A stretch of DNA of 64,000 bases, taken from NCBI RefSeq assembly GCF_004116385.1, contig NZ_PEIB01000006.1:62001-126000 (forward strand), given 5' to 3'. The stretch comes from Veronia nyctiphanis. Lineage in GTDB: Bacteria > Pseudomonadota > Gammaproteobacteria > Enterobacterales > Vibrionaceae. This document shows, piece by piece, positions 40,462 to 53,895 of the stretch. Numbering within the stretch: position 1 is the stretch's first letter; every line of letters starts with the position of its first letter. Below the pieces are notes generated by a model. That model did no database searches, had not been told where the DNA came from, and was given only the letters and a program-made list of their open reading frames with translations. A program made the position numbers and the translations under genes.

Positions 40462-40973
40462 TGACGAACTCGACGGAGCAAACGTCTGGATTGCGCTGGC
40501 TTTGGCTGGCGCTTCTGGTCTTCGTGCTGGATATTGGAACCAAGCTGTTGGTAATGAATACCATGCAGTACGGCCCTGCTTACAGTATTGAGCTGTTGCC
40601 TTTCTTCAACCTGACTTATGTGCACAACTATGGTGCCGCGTTCAGTTTTCTGAGTGATGCAGGTGGCTGGCAACGATGGATGTTCAGTGTTATCGCATTG
40701 GGTGTCTCAGGAATGCTGGTGTACTGGATGCGTCAAACCCCCGCGACGCAGAGAATGGTGAATGTGTCTTACGCACTGATCATTGGTGGTGCACTGGGTA
40801 ATCTGTTTGACCGACTTGTTCACGGTTATGTGGTCGACTTTCTCGACTTCTTCTGGGGAACAAGCCATTTCCCGGCATTTAACTTGGCAGACAGTGCTAT
40901 TTGTGTTGGTGCTGCATTGATGCTGCTGGATAGTTTCCGTTCCGATTCCAGACAAGAAAAAGGCACTGAATAG
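40461..40973 (+). CDS. lspA: Lipoprotein signal peptidase (signal peptidase II)
   Basis: Inner-membrane aspartic protease that cleaves lipoprotein signal peptides before the lipidated cysteine. The 170-residue protein has four hydrophobic helices, the conserved NYGAAFSFL segment, and the catalytic aspartates in [18 protein letters not shown] and [16 protein letters not shown] overlap with ileS implies translational coupling. Its substrates need Lgt, which is not at its usual place in this window. Confidence 0.96.
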   Translation: MTNSTEQTSGLRWLWLALLVFVLDIGTKLLVMNTMQYGPAYSIELLPFFNLTYVHNYGAAFSFLSDAGGWQRWMFSVIALGVSGMLVYWMRQTPATQRMVNVSYALIIGGALGNLFDRLVHGYVVDFLDFFWGTSHFPAFNLADSAICVGAALMLLDSFRSDSRQEKGTE

Positions 40974-41100
40974 CACATCGGTGAATTGTCATAATGGCGC
41001 TGGCCGCTTTTGCGGTTGGCGTCGTATTCATAATATCCCTATGTCACAGACTTTCTTCGTAATGGCTGTCTGTTGAAATAGGGAGATACAAAAAAAGATT

Positions 41101-41131
41101 GTTTACACCTACCGAGACGAGATGTGTAAAC
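41101..41131. repeat. Inverted repeat upstream of fkpB
   Basis: GTTTACAC (41101-41108) and GTGTAAAC (41124-41131) form a perfect eight-base inverted repeat with a 15-base centre, 28 bases before the fkpB start. It could be an operator or an mRNA hairpin. Confidence 0.4.
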
Positions 41132-41159
41132 GTGAACTTTTGCCAAGGAAGCGATAATA

Positions 41160-41591
41160 ATGAGTACAATTGGTGCAGACAGTCAGGTCATCATGCATTT
41201 TTCCATCAAACTGGAAGATGGCTCCGTCGCTGACAGCACAAGAACGTCAGGCAAACCCGCCAAGCTTGTGATGGGAGACGGCAGCCTGACAGAGAACTTT
41301 GAAAAGTGTCTGGTGGGCTTGACGGTTGGGGAGAGCTCCAGCTTCACTCTTGAGCCCGAAGATGCCTTTGGTATGCCAAATCCTGATAACATTCATCACG
41401 TTGATCGTAGTCAATTTGGTGGCGACATACCTGCAGAAGAGGGTACTATAGTGGCCTTCGCTGGTCCTGGTGGTCAGGATATTCCCGGAGTTATCACGGG
41501 AATTACGGGTGAATCAGTAACTGTAGATTTTAATCATCCGCTGGCTGGTCAGCGTGTGATATTTGATGTTGAAATCATAAGCGTCGAGTAA
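41160..41591 (+). CDS. fkpB: FKBP-type peptidyl-prolyl isomerase (SlpA/FkpB)
   Basis: Short FKBP with an inserted IF chaperone loop, acting on cytosolic protein folding. The 143-residue protein shows VIMHFSIKLEDGSVADSTR, SLTENFEKCLVGLTVGE, FTLEPEDAFG and NHPLAGQRVIFDVEI. ATG 41160 follows AAGGAAGCG. It lies between lspA and ispH as in E. coli and Vibrio. Confidence 0.94.
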   Translation: MSTIGADSQVIMHFSIKLEDGSVADSTRTSGKPAKLVMGDGSLTENFEKCLVGLTVGESSSFTLEPEDAFGMPNPDNIHHVDRSQFGGDIPAEEGTIVAFAGPGGQDIPGVITGITGESVTVDFNHPLAGQRVIFDVEIISVE

Positions 41592-41603
41592 TAAGGCAAC
41601 ACG

Positions 41604-42548
41604 ATGAAAATTCTGTTATCAAACCCACGTGGTTTCTGTGCTGGTGTCGATCGAGCAATCAGTATCGTTGATCGTGCACTTGAAATGTATCAACCCCCGA
41701 TATACGTGCGCCACGAAGTGGTTCACAATCGGTTCGTGGTGGATGGCCTGAAAGCACGCGGGGCAATTTTCGTCGAAGAACTGCACGAAGTCCCTGATGA
41801 CAATATCGTGATATTTTCTGCCCATGGTGTGTCTCAGGCTGTAAGAAATGAAGCGAAATCTCGTAGTCTTACGGTGTTTGATGCAACCTGCCCATTAGTC
41901 ACAAAAGTACATATGGAAGTTGCGCGTGCTAGCCGCCGTCATATGGAAGTTGTCTTGATTGGTCACGCGGGTCACCCTGAGGTTGAAGGCACGATGGGCC
42001 AATACGCGAGTGATGAAGGTGGCATGTATCTGGTTGAGAAGCCAGAGGACGTGTATTCATTAACCGTTAAAGACCCATCAAACCTTCATTATGTCAGCCA
42101 GACAACACTGTCTGTTGATGAGACGGCTGACGTTATTAATAAGCTGCGTGAAGTTTTCCCTGAGATTCAGGGACCACGTAAAGACGACATTTGCTACGCC
42201 ACTCAGAACCGACAAGATGCGGTTCGTGATTTGGCTTCTCAATGCGATGTTGTCGTTGTCGTTGGCTCAAAAAACAGCTCAAACTCCAATCGATTAAGGG
42301 AACTAAGTGAAAAACTCGGCACACCCGGGCATTTAACTGACAGCGCTGATGACGTTCAGAAAGACTGGTTTACCGGCAAGACGCGTGTTGGTGTGACTGC
42401 TGGAGCTTCTGCACCTGAAGAACTGGTGAATCTTATCATTGATAGGATCAAGGAATACGGTGGTACAACAGTCGAAGATCTTGAGGGCCGAGAGGAGAAT
42501 ATGTTCTTCGAAGTGCCGAAAGAGCTTCAGGTGAAGCAGATTGATTAA
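41604..42548 (+). CDS. ispH: 4-hydroxy-3-methylbut-2-enyl diphosphate reductase
   Basis: [4Fe-4S] enzyme finishing the MEP isoprenoid pathway by making IPP and DMAPP. The 314-residue protein has the three cluster cysteines ([36 protein letters not shown]), plus VFSAHGV-type [21 protein letters not shown] and [16 protein letters not shown] 41604 follows TAAGGCAAC. Last gene of the ribF-ileS operon; terminator at 42553. Confidence 0.97.
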   Translation: MKILLSNPRGFCAGVDRAISIVDRALEMYQPPIYVRHEVVHNRFVVDGLKARGAIFVEELHEVPDDNIVIFSAHGVSQAVRNEAKSRSLTVFDATCPLVTKVHMEVARASRRHMEVVLIGHAGHPEVEGTMGQYASDEGGMYLVEKPEDVYSLTVKDPSNLHYVSQTTLSVDETADVINKLREVFPEIQGPRKDDICYATQNRQDAVRDLASQCDVVVVVGSKNSSNSNRLRELSEKLGTPGHLTDSADDVQKDWFTGKTRVGVTAGASAPEELVNLIIDRIKEYGGTTVEDLEGREENMFFEVPKELQVKQID

Positions 42549-42552
42549 TCGA

Positions 42553-42577
42553 AGGAAGCCAATTGGCTTCCTTTTTT
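42553..42577 (+). terminator. Terminator after ispH
   Basis: GGAAGCC and GGCTTCC pair around AATT and are followed by TTTTTT. Confidence 0.88.
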
Positions 42578-42685
42578 ACACACTGGTTTTTATGTGCTTC
42601 AGGTTTCAATGAAGAGATCAATGATGCACATATACATTATTGGCACTTCGGGGTAGAGTGATCAGTCGTTTAGTACACACGTTAA

Positions 42686-43528
<843 letters not shown>

Positions 43529-43540
43529 TGAGTATTTATG

Positions 43541-43568
43541 CGGTGGGAATTATCCCGCCGTTTTTTTT
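43541..43568 (+). terminator. Terminator after dapB
   Basis: CGGTGGGA pairs with TCCCGCCG (one G-T pair) around a four-base loop, then T8. Confidence 0.88.
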
Positions 43569-43874
43569 ACTGAAAAGATAGATGGTTAACTTATTGGTTC
43601 ATTTGGCTGCTTTGTTAACTGGTTATTGTGTGTTTTGGGCTTTTAAGTGTGTGAATTGAGTTTGTGGCTCAAAATGAGCGTTGCTGAGAGCCATTTTATC
43701 GTTTGCCTACGCTTGAAATCTGTAATGTGCCAGTTTTTGCCAGATTGTGGGTAAATCTGGAAACAAAATTACATATTTTGTCGAAAATGCTGGCGTTAAT
43801 GTTGCTTTATGGTGCCTTAATTATGAATGTGCCATGAGGTCGCTAAAAGTTGTGCTCTTTTTTTGTGAGAAATG

Positions 43875-43903
43875 TTGACACTCCAGCCGGGTGTCTCTAG
43901 AAT
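43875..43903 (+). promoter_or_regulatory. Sigma70 promoter of carAB
   Basis: TTGACA (43875-43880) and TAGAAT (43898-43903) are separated by exactly 17 bases, 108 bases before the carA start. The remaining upstream region 43569-43874 shows no gene. Confidence 0.75.
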
Positions 43904-43960
43904 GCGCGCAATTTGTCAGAAATCACCAAAGTGATTGTCTGGTCATTGTTTGAAATGATT

Positions 43961-43999
43961 TTTGCGTATATATTCGCATTGGTTGCATTTTTATTTATA
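43961..43999 (+). promoter_or_regulatory. Tandem ArgR (ARG) boxes before carA
   Basis: Two 18-base elements, 43961-43978 (TTTGCGTATATATTCGCA) and 43982-43999 (GTTGCATTTTTATTTATA), are separated by three bases, the canonical spacing of ARG-box pairs. Each keeps most of the TGAAT-N4-ATTCA core. Arginine-dependent repression of carAB is well known in enterobacteria. The pair lies directly before the ribosome-binding site. Confidence 0.7.
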
Positions 44000-44010
44000 T
44001 GGAGGTTGTC

Positions 44011-45150
44011 TTGGGCAAGTCTGCGCTCTTGGTCCTAGAAGATGGGACTATATTCCACGGTGCATCTATTGGTGCTGATGGAACGGCCGTTGGTGAAGTG
44101 GTGTTTAACACTTCGATGACGGGATATCAGGAAATACTCACTGACCCTTCCTATTCCCAACAGATCGTTACTCTTACTTATCCCCACATTGGCAACACCG
44201 GAACAAATTCCGAAGACGAAGAATCCTCCCAAATCCACGCTCAAGGTCTGGTCATTCGCGACCTACCACTTCTTGCTTCTAACTTCCGTAATCAACAGTC
44301 TCTATCCGATTACCTTAAGTCACAGAATATCGTTGGCATCGCTGATATCGATACGCGTAAGCTGACACGTTTGCTTCGTGAGAAAGGTGCCCAGAATGGT
44401 TGCATCATGGCGGGCGAGAATCTTGACGACGCATTGGCACTGGCGAAAGCGAAGGCATTCCCGGGCCTGAAGGGGATGGACCTTGCGAAAGAAGTGACAA
44501 CGCAAGAAACCTATCAGTGGAAGCAAGGCTCTTGGACGCTGGAAGGTGGCCTGCCTGCAGCAAAAGATGACAGTGAACTGCCTTATCACGTTGTTGCTTA
44601 TGACTTCGGCGCGAAAAGAAACATCCTTCGCATGCTGGTTGACCGCGGTTGTCGTCTGACAGTTGTCCCCGCTCAGACATCAGCAGAAGAGGTGTTGGCT
44701 CTGAATCCCGATGGTGTTTTCTTGTCAAATGGTCCGGGTGACCCTGAGCCATGTGATTACGCGATTGAAGCAACCAAAACATTCCTAGACAAAGGCCTGC
44801 CTATTTTCGGGATCTGCCTTGGTCACCAAATCCTTGCTCTGGCAAGTGGCGCAAAAACCGTGAAGATGAAATTCGGTCACCACGGTGCTAACCACCCTGT
44901 GAAAGATCTCGACCGCGATGTCGTGATGATCACCAGCCAGAACCACGGTTTTGCAGCGGATGAAGATACGCTGCCAGAGAACCTGCGAGCGACGCACAAG
45001 TCTCTGTTTGATGGTTCCCTGCAAGGGATTCATCGCACCGATAAGCCAGCGTTCAGCTTCCAGGGACACCCTGAAGCGAGCCCGGGCCCGCATGATGCAG
45101 CCCCGCTTTTCGACCACTTCATTGAACTGATTAAACAACACAGCGCGTAA
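44011..45150 (+). CDS. carA: Carbamoyl-phosphate synthase, small (glutaminase) subunit
   Basis: Hydrolyses glutamine and passes ammonia to CarB for carbamoyl phosphate, used in arginine and pyrimidine synthesis. The 379-residue protein has the N-terminal domain [15 protein letters not shown] and the triad-type amidotransferase domain with Cys in [15 protein letters not shown] and His/Glu in [14 protein letters not shown] place the start at TTG 44011 ([12 protein letters not shown]): GGAGG lies five bases before it, and E. coli carA also starts with TTG. The ATG at 43999 overlaps the second ARG box and the ribosome-binding site. Confidence 0.95.
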   Translation: MGKSALLVLEDGTIFHGASIGADGTAVGEVVFNTSMTGYQEILTDPSYSQQIVTLTYPHIGNTGTNSEDEESSQIHAQGLVIRDLPLLASNFRNQQSLSDYLKSQNIVGIADIDTRKLTRLLREKGAQNGCIMAGENLDDALALAKAKAFPGLKGMDLAKEVTTQETYQWKQGSWTLEGGLPAAKDDSELPYHVVAYDFGAKRNILRMLVDRGCRLTVVPAQTSAEEVLALNPDGVFLSNGPGDPEPCDYAIEATKTFLDKGLPIFGICLGHQILALASGAKTVKMKFGHHGANHPVKDLDRDVVMITSQNHGFAADEDTLPENLRATHKSLFDGSLQGIHRTDKPAFSFQGHPEASPGPHDAAPLFDHFIELIKQHSA

Positions 45151-45166
45151 ACCGGAGCAACAAAGA

Positions 45167-48403
<3,237 letters not shown>

Positions 48404-48462
48404 TGCCAAACGTATATGAAAAATAAGCCGGATTGAATTCGGCAGTAGAAACAACCTCCTTG

Positions 48463-48511
48463 CCCGCCTCATTTAGGCGGGTTTTTTTGTCTTTAAACCC
48501 GCCTAAATGAG
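48463..48511. terminator. Terminator region with alternative hairpins between carB and dacB
   Basis: CCCGCCT/AGGCGGG (48463-48481) with loop CATTT and a following T7 run is the carB terminator. A second copy of the element in inverse orientation makes 48468-48484 and 48495-48511 a perfect 17-base inverted repeat, reaching the dacB stop, so the same sequence can fold in a second, larger way serving either strand. Confidence 0.85.
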
Positions 48512-49921
48512 TTATCGCGTTAGTTCTGATTTAAACAGTGCATGATATAAAGCGTATTCAAATTGAGATATTGGACTCGCGCCACGGGGTGTCGGTTTTT
48601 CGCTTTCAGGTAAGTGGTAGTTCGCAACAAGCTGAGCAACCAACAACGGCTTGCCACTTTCAGTCTCAATCAAACCTGCAAGGTTATAGCTACCAAACAA
48701 TGTGCCTGTTTTGGCGCGGAGTTTTCCTTTTATCGGATATTTTCTGACGCTTTGTCGATACCGAAGCGTGCCGTCAATACCTGCGACAGGCAGCATATCC
48801 AATATCCCCAGCTCTGGGTGGCGATATATGTAACTTAGAACAGCAATAAGCTGCTCTGCCGTCATCCGGTTATTTCTCGATAGTCCAGAGCCATCAACCA
48901 GCACAGCGGTTTTTAAGTCAATGCCCGTCTTTTCCAACAATGTCTCTTTAACTGCCGCCACGCCGTTTTGGAAAGTGCCCGCGACTTGATAGGTTTTCCT
49001 ACCGAGGGTTTTTAATAAGTTATCAGCAATCAGGTTATCGGAGCGCTTGAGCATTTTATTGAGCAGAGTATTTCGGGTGACAGAGTGGTGACTCGCAATC
49101 AACTGACTTCGATAAACAGGCTTACCGACTCTAATAGTCCCGAGCAATTTAATACCTGTTTCCCTCAATAACGCATTCAGAACACTTTTAACGTAATGCG
49201 TCGGGTCTTGTAGCGCGAATTTCAGTGGTAACGGGTCTTTTCTCGGAGGAAGACAACCGCTGAGGTGATAGCGGTTATGCTCATAGGTATAAAGTTCCAG
49301 TTCGCAGTGCGTTCGTTTTTGCTCATTTCGCGAAACAGTTCTTGCGTCAGTAGTCACTGTGACTGGCTGATGCTCTGGTACAAAAGTTCGTGTTGTCCCT
49401 TTACGACTGTCGGTATATATAGAACCTTGAAAGCAATTATGTTCCAGAACGACAGCACTAGAGGGGGCGCTGTAGCAGACACCCAGAATGTCCCATGGCC
49501 AGCCAATGGCTCTTTCGTAGCCGGAAAATGCGGTGTTATCTATCCATAAATCACCTTTTATCACCCGAATTCCCTTCTGGCGAGCTTGCTGGAGTAACCC
49601 TTTGAGATCGCTTCGGGTAAGTGTTGGATCTCCTGAGAAATGGATGACAAGATTATCCTGTGCGACCGTAAGCTGAGTAGTGAATCGAAAATGCTCAGGC
49701 AAAGTGAGTGTCACAGCAAGTGCAGTAACGAGCTTTTGGGTGCTTGCAGGTGGTAAGAGCTTATTAGCTGAAAAAGTGTGGCGAGTCTGATTGGTTGATG
49801 GATCAACAACCGACAGCGCCAGTTGGTGCCCCTCAGGCAGTAGTGCGTTGATGGTAGGCAGACTGACGGCGTAACTGGAAAAGCTTACGCAGAGAAGAAG
49901 CGAAAGAATCAGGGGTCTCAT
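48512..49921 (-). CDS. dacB: D-alanyl-D-alanine carboxypeptidase/endopeptidase (PBP4)
   Basis: Periplasmic class C penicillin-binding protein trimming and cleaving peptidoglycan crosslinks. From ATG 49921 the 469-residue precursor has a signal peptide (MRPLILSLLLCVSFSSYAVS). Active-site motifs are SXXK in LLPPASTQKLVTALAV, SXN in LKRSDNLIADNLL and KTG in LRAKTGTLFGSYNLAG. A TTG four codons upstream (49933) is possible. The gene converges on carB and is probably monocistronic. Confidence 0.94.
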   Translation of the reverse strand: MRPLILSLLLCVSFSSYAVSLPTINALLPEGHQLALSVVDPSTNQTRHTFSANKLLPPASTQKLVTALAVTLTLPEHFRFTTQLTVAQDNLVIHFSGDPTLTRSDLKGLLQQARQKGIRVIKGDLWIDNTAFSGYERAIGWPWDILGVCYSAPSSAVVLEHNCFQGSIYTDSRKGTTRTFVPEHQPVTVTTDARTVSRNEQKRTHCELELYTYEHNRYHLSGCLPPRKDPLPLKFALQDPTHYVKSVLNALLRETGIKLLGTIRVGKPVYRSQLIASHHSVTRNTLLNKMLKRSDNLIADNLLKTLGRKTYQVAGTFQNGVAAVKETLLEKTGIDLKTAVLVDGSGLSRNNRMTAEQLIAVLSYIYRHPELGILDMLPVAGIDGTLRYRQSVRKYPIKGKLRAKTGTLFGSYNLAGLIETESGKPLLVAQLVANYHLPESEKPTPRGASPISQFEYALYHALFKSELTR

Positions 49922-50152
49922 AGCGATACTCAAATAACAGGCTCGCTATTAAGGGTACAAAAGAATTTCTGAATAAGTGTCTCAATTCACCTGATGTTTG
50001 AACCTTATCATCTATTGTCGCAACAAGAGTAAATGAACCTCAGCCCTGATTTACGTATCGTTGATCTCATGTCATACCGTGTCTAAAAATTGATAGATGA
50101 TTTGCTGGCTGATCTTGTTTACACTGTCTGGTCTACATTGATTTATATGTCT

Positions 50153-50186
50153 GCGCTCAACTTAGGTTGGGCGCGGCTTTGTTTTT
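50153..50186 (+). terminator. Terminator-like hairpin in the greA leader (GraL-type)
   Basis: GCGCTCAAC pairs with GTTGGGCGC around TTAG (one G-T pair), followed by GGCTTTGTTTTT. It lies 40 bases before the greA start. In E. coli early termination in the greA leader yields the small RNA GraL; this has the same position and form. Confidence 0.65.
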
Positions 50187-50226
50187 GCCGAAGCTATATG
50201 CTTTGGGTAACGAGGTATTGTTATTC

Positions 50227-50700
50227 ATGGATAAAGTACCAATGACTGTTCGTGGTGAGCAGCAACTGCGGGAAGAGTTGGAGCGTTTGTTAAAGCGTCG
50301 CCCTGTGATCACTCAGGCTATCGGAGAAGCCCGTGAGCTTGGTGATTTGAAAGAGAACGCAGAGTATCACGCTGCTCGTGAAGAGCAGGGGATCTGTGAA
50401 GCACAGATTAGAGATATCGAGTACAAATTGTCAGTCGCTCAAGTCATCGACGTGGCAAAACTGCCGAACAACGGCAAAGTCATTTTTGGTGCGACAGTGA
50501 CCTTGATAGACGCGGAAACAGACGCTGAAGTGACTTACCAAATCGTTGGTGATGACGAGGCCGACATCAAACAAAACCTAATCTCTGTAAATTCACCGAT
50601 AGCTCGTGGTTTGATCGGTAAAGAAGAAGGTGATGAAGTCGCGATCACTACACCGGGCGGTTTAAAAGAGTTTGAAATCGACAGTGTTGAATACGCTTGA
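50227..50700 (+). CDS. greA: Transcription elongation factor GreA
   Basis: Enters the RNA polymerase secondary channel and promotes cleavage of backtracked RNA. The 157-residue protein has the N-terminal coiled coil with the acidic tip ([20 protein letters not shown]) and the C-terminal FKBP-like domain ([19 protein letters not shown]). ATG 50227 ([10 protein letters not shown]) matches family starts; the longer frame from 50167 runs through the leader hairpin. The leader region 49934-50226 holds no other gene. Confidence 0.96.
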   Translation: MDKVPMTVRGEQQLREELERLLKRRPVITQAIGEARELGDLKENAEYHAAREEQGICEAQIRDIEYKLSVAQVIDVAKLPNNGKVIFGATVTLIDAETDAEVTYQIVGDDEADIKQNLISVNSPIARGLIGKEEGDEVAITTPGGLKEFEIDSVEYA

Positions 50701-50748
50701 GTCTGCGAGTTAACAAAAATTGTTAGCAAATGTTGCGGATGAAACAAG

Positions 50749-50771
50749 AAAAGGCCGCTGATGCGGCCTTA
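50749..50771. terminator. Terminator shared by greA and yhbY
   Basis: AAGGCCGC (50751-50758) pairs with GCGGCCTT (50763-50770) around TGAT. On the minus strand a TTTTC run follows, so it suits yhbY best. Confidence 0.75.
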
Positions 50772-50773
50772 AC

Positions 50774-51069
50774 TTATTTACGCGGCAGTTCGATTTTGCG
50801 CTCTTCGCTCTGGCGGTATAGAACCAGTGTTTTACCGATGACCTGAACTTTCTCAGCTTTTGTCTCACGAACAATCGCGTCGACAATCAGGTTCTTGGTG
50901 TCACGGTCTTCCGATGCAACCTTAACTTTGATCAGTTCATGGTGATTAAGAGCGAGTTCAATTTCAGCCAGAACGGCTTCTGTCAGGCCGTTGGCACCCA
51001 TCAAACTACAGGTTTCAGTGAGTGAGCCAGTCCTTTGAGATGCTGCTTCTGTTTGGTGCTTAGATTCAT
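50774..51069 (-). CDS. yhbY: CRM-domain RNA-binding protein YhbY, frame broken once
   Basis: Small CRM-domain protein associated with pre-50S ribosomal particles. The C-terminal frame is intact (MGANGLTEAVLAEIELALNH; HELIKVKVASEDRDTKNLI; VQVIGKTLVLYRQSEERKI). The true N terminus, MNLSTKQKQHLKGLAHSLKP, lies in another frame from ATG 51069; the two join by adding one A at 51003-51005 (plus strand AAA for AAAA), giving VVLMGANGL and 98 residues, against 97 in E. coli. The longer frame that runs to 51142 has an unrelated N terminus and is an artefact of the break. Confidence 0.88.
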
Positions 51070-51200
51070 ATTGACTCGATTTTCTGCTTGCTAGGGGTTG
51101 AAAACGTGCCATTCTACCGCCATCTGTTATCAAACTGAACATGTATCATCCTAAACACTTCAAACCCATTGGCTGTGGCCGGGTTGGTTCAGGTTAAAAT

Positions 51201-51830
51201 ATGAGTAAAAAGAAACATTCAGCGAGCTCTGGCCGCTGGTTAAAAGAGCATTTTGATGATAAGTATGTCCTTGAAGCTCAGAAGAAAGGCTTTCGTTCCC
51301 GTGCTATTTTCAAGATTGAAGAGATTCAAGGGAAAGATAAGCTGTTAAAGCGGGGTATGACGGTCGTCGATCTCGGTGCTGCACCGGGTGGATGGTCGCA
51401 ATATGCCGCAGAGCAAGTTGGTGATGATGGTCAGGTAATAGCCTGTGACATTCTACCGATGGACTCATTACCCGGCGTAAGCTTTCTTCAGGGCGATTTT
51501 CGTGAAGAAGCGGTACTTGACGCACTGCTAGAGCGCATTAAACCTGATATGGTTGATGTAGTGATGTCTGATATGGCGCCCAATATGAGCGGTAATCAGG
51601 CATCAGACCAACCTCGTGCTATGTATCTTGTTGAGCTCGCTCTTGATATGTGTCGTGAGGTGCTGGCACCGAATGGTGCGTTCGTGGTTAAAGTGTTCCA
51701 AGGAGAGGGCTTTGATCAGTATCTGGCTGAAGTCCGTAAGATGTTCAAAGCGGTTAAAATCCGGAAACCAGATTCCTCTCGTGCCCGTTCACGTGAGGTT
51801 TACATTGTGGCTACAGGTTACAAACTGTAG
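51201..51830 (+). CDS. rlmE: 23S rRNA 2'-O-ribose U2552 methyltransferase RlmE
   Basis: Heat-shock methyltransferase (FtsJ/RrmJ) modifying U2552 of 23S rRNA in late 50S assembly. The 209-residue protein has [12 protein letters not shown] (catalytic Lys), the SAM loop [15 protein letters not shown], the catalytic Asp in [12 protein letters not shown] and the catalytic Lys/Glu in [12 protein letters not shown] and [11 protein letters not shown]. It precedes ftsH by 41 bases, as in E. coli, and diverges from yhbY. Confidence 0.96.
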   Translation: MSKKKHSASSGRWLKEHFDDKYVLEAQKKGFRSRAIFKIEEIQGKDKLLKRGMTVVDLGAAPGGWSQYAAEQVGDDGQVIACDILPMDSLPGVSFLQGDFREEAVLDALLERIKPDMVDVVMSDMAPNMSGNQASDQPRAMYLVELALDMCREVLAPNGAFVVKVFQGEGFDQYLAEVRKMFKAVKIRKPDSSRARSREVYIVATGYKL

Positions 51831-51871
51831 TACTCTACATTAATCTATATAGTTATCGCGGGGCTAACACC

Positions 51872-53842
51872 TTGAGTGACATGGCAAAAAACTTGATTTT
51901 GTGGTTGGTAATCGCCGTCGTACTGATGTCTGTTTTTCAGAACTTTGGTCCGAACGACGGTTCAAGCCGTCAAGTCGACTATACAACGTTCGTCCAAGAA
52001 GTCGGAGACGGTAGAATACAGGAAGTACAGTTCAACGATCGTGAGCTGAAGGTAACGCGCCGTGAAGGCACGAGCTACGTAACTTACATGCCTGTTTATC
52101 AAGATCCGAAACTTCTTGATGATTTGATCAACAAGAAAGTTCGCGTAAGAGGTACGCCTCCTGAAGAACCGAGCATTCTCGCATCCATCTTTATCTCTTG
52201 GTTCCCGATGTTACTTCTCATCGGTGTCTGGATCTTCTTCATGCGTCAAATGCAGGGCGGTGGTGGCAAGGGCGCGATGTCCTTTGGTAAGTCTAAAGCC
52301 CGCATGATGAGCGAGGAGCAGATTAAAACGACGTTTAACGACGTTGCTGGTGTTGAAGAAGCCAAAGAAGATGTCAAAGAGCTGGTTGATTACCTTCGTG
52401 ACCCGAGCCGATTCCAGAAACTTGGTGGAAAAATCCCAACAGGCGTGTTGATGGTTGGTCCTCCTGGTACGGGTAAAACTTTGCTTGCAAAAGCGATTGC
52501 AGGTGAAGCTAAAGTGCCGTTTTTTACCATCTCAGGTTCTGATTTTGTTGAAATGTTCGTTGGTGTTGGTGCATCACGTGTGCGTGACATGTTCGAGCAA
52601 GCCAAGAAAGCTTCACCATGTATCATTTTCATCGATGAAATTGATGCAGTGGGTCGTCAGCGTGGCGCAGGTCTAGGTGGCGGTCACGATGAACGTGAGC
52701 AGACTCTCAACCAGATGCTGGTTGAGATGGATGGTTTTGAAGGCAACGAAGGCATTATAGTTATCGCTGCAACTAACCGCCCTGACGTGCTTGACCCTGC
52801 ACTCCTTCGCCCGGGTCGTTTTGACCGTCAGGTCGTTGTTGGATTACCGGATGTCCGTGGTCGTGAGCAAATCATTAAGGTCCACATGCGTAAAGTTCCA
52901 TTGGCTGGCGATGTTGAAGCATCCTTGATTGCCCGTGGTACGCCAGGTTTCTCTGGCGCAGACTTGGCTAACCTTGTTAACGAGGCTGCTCTGTTTGCTG
53001 CTCGTGGCAACAAGCGTGTGGTATCAATGGTCGAGTTTGAACTGGCTAAAGACAAAATCATGATGGGCGCAGAGCGCAAATCGATGGTGATGTCTCAAGA
53101 AACTAAAGAGTCAACGGCTTATCACGAAGCAGGTCACGCAATTGTTGGTCGTTTGGTACCAGAGCATGACCCAGTGTACAAGGTCTCGATTATTCCTCGT
53201 GGTCGTGCGCTTGGTGTAACGATGTACCTGCCAGAGCAAGACAGAGTCAGTATGTCTCGCCAGCACTTGGAGTCTATGATTTCAAGCCTTTATGGAGGCC
53301 GACTTGCTGAAGAGTTGATTTACGGTGCTGATAAAGTGTCGACAGGTGCGTCTAACGACATCGAGAGAGCGACAGATATTGCCCGTAAAATGGTGACTCA
53401 ATGGGGCTTCTCTCAAAAACTCGGTCCTCTGCTTTACGCAGAAGATGAAGGTGAGGTGTTCCTTGGCCGTTCAGTAACTCAGACGAAACATGTGTCTGAC
53501 GATACAGCGAAGCTGATCGATACTGAAATTCGTGAAATCATTGACCGTAACTATTTGCGTGCGAAACAGATCCTTGAAGATAACAAGGATATTATGCATA
53601 CGATGAAAGACGCACTAATGAAGTACGAGACCATCGACGCTAAGCAAATCGACGACTTAATGGCACGCCGTGACGTTCGTGAGCCAGCAGGTTGGGAGAA
53701 TGATTCAGACAGTTCTGATGACGCTCCAAAGTCACCTGAAGCGAAGTCCACGTCTGATTCGGATGCCAAAGCCTCAGACGAAAGCGGTACGGAAAATGGG
53801 AACAACAAACCCATTGACCCGGAAAATAAATCTGAAGCTTAA
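51872..53842 (+). CDS. ftsH: ATP-dependent zinc metalloprotease FtsH
   Basis: Membrane-anchored hexameric AAA+ protease degrading LpxC, sigma32, SecY and other substrates. The 656-residue protein has two membrane helices ([34 protein letters not shown]), the AAA+ module ([35 protein letters not shown]; the second region of homology [19 protein letters not shown]) and the HEXXH zinc site in [12 protein letters not shown]. The C-terminal tail is acidic and low-complexity. Start is TTG 51872 (MSDMAKNLI, matching E. coli, GGGG nine bases before) or ATG 51881. Confidence 0.97.
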   Translation: MSDMAKNLILWLVIAVVLMSVFQNFGPNDGSSRQVDYTTFVQEVGDGRIQEVQFNDRELKVTRREGTSYVTYMPVYQDPKLLDDLINKKVRVRGTPPEEPSILASIFISWFPMLLLIGVWIFFMRQMQGGGGKGAMSFGKSKARMMSEEQIKTTFNDVAGVEEAKEDVKELVDYLRDPSRFQKLGGKIPTGVLMVGPPGTGKTLLAKAIAGEAKVPFFTISGSDFVEMFVGVGASRVRDMFEQAKKASPCIIFIDEIDAVGRQRGAGLGGGHDEREQTLNQMLVEMDGFEGNEGIIVIAATNRPDVLDPALLRPGRFDRQVVVGLPDVRGREQIIKVHMRKVPLAGDVEASLIARGTPGFSGADLANLVNEAALFAARGNKRVVSMVEFELAKDKIMMGAERKSMVMSQETKESTAYHEAGHAIVGRLVPEHDPVYKVSIIPRGRALGVTMYLPEQDRVSMSRQHLESMISSLYGGRLAEELIYGADKVSTGASNDIERATDIARKMVTQWGFSQKLGPLLYAEDEGEVFLGRSVTQTKHVSDDTAKLIDTEIREIIDRNYLRAKQILEDNKDIMHTMKDALMKYETIDAKQIDDLMARRDVREPAGWENDSDSSDDAPKSPEAKSTSDSDAKASDESGTENGNNKPIDPENKSEA

Positions 53843-53858
53843 AAGAACAATAGTTTAC

Positions 53859-53888
53859 AAAACCCCGGGGATTTCCTCGGGGTTTTTT
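53859..53888 (+). terminator. Terminator between ftsH and folP
   Basis: AACCCCG pairs with CGGGGTT and is followed by TTTTT. It may reduce readthrough into folP. Confidence 0.85.
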
Positions 53889-53895
53889 ATTTCTA

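Noticed and set aside
43999-44010. ATG start for carA
   Set aside because: It overlaps the second ARG box and the ribosome-binding site; homology begins at TTG 44011, as in E. coli.
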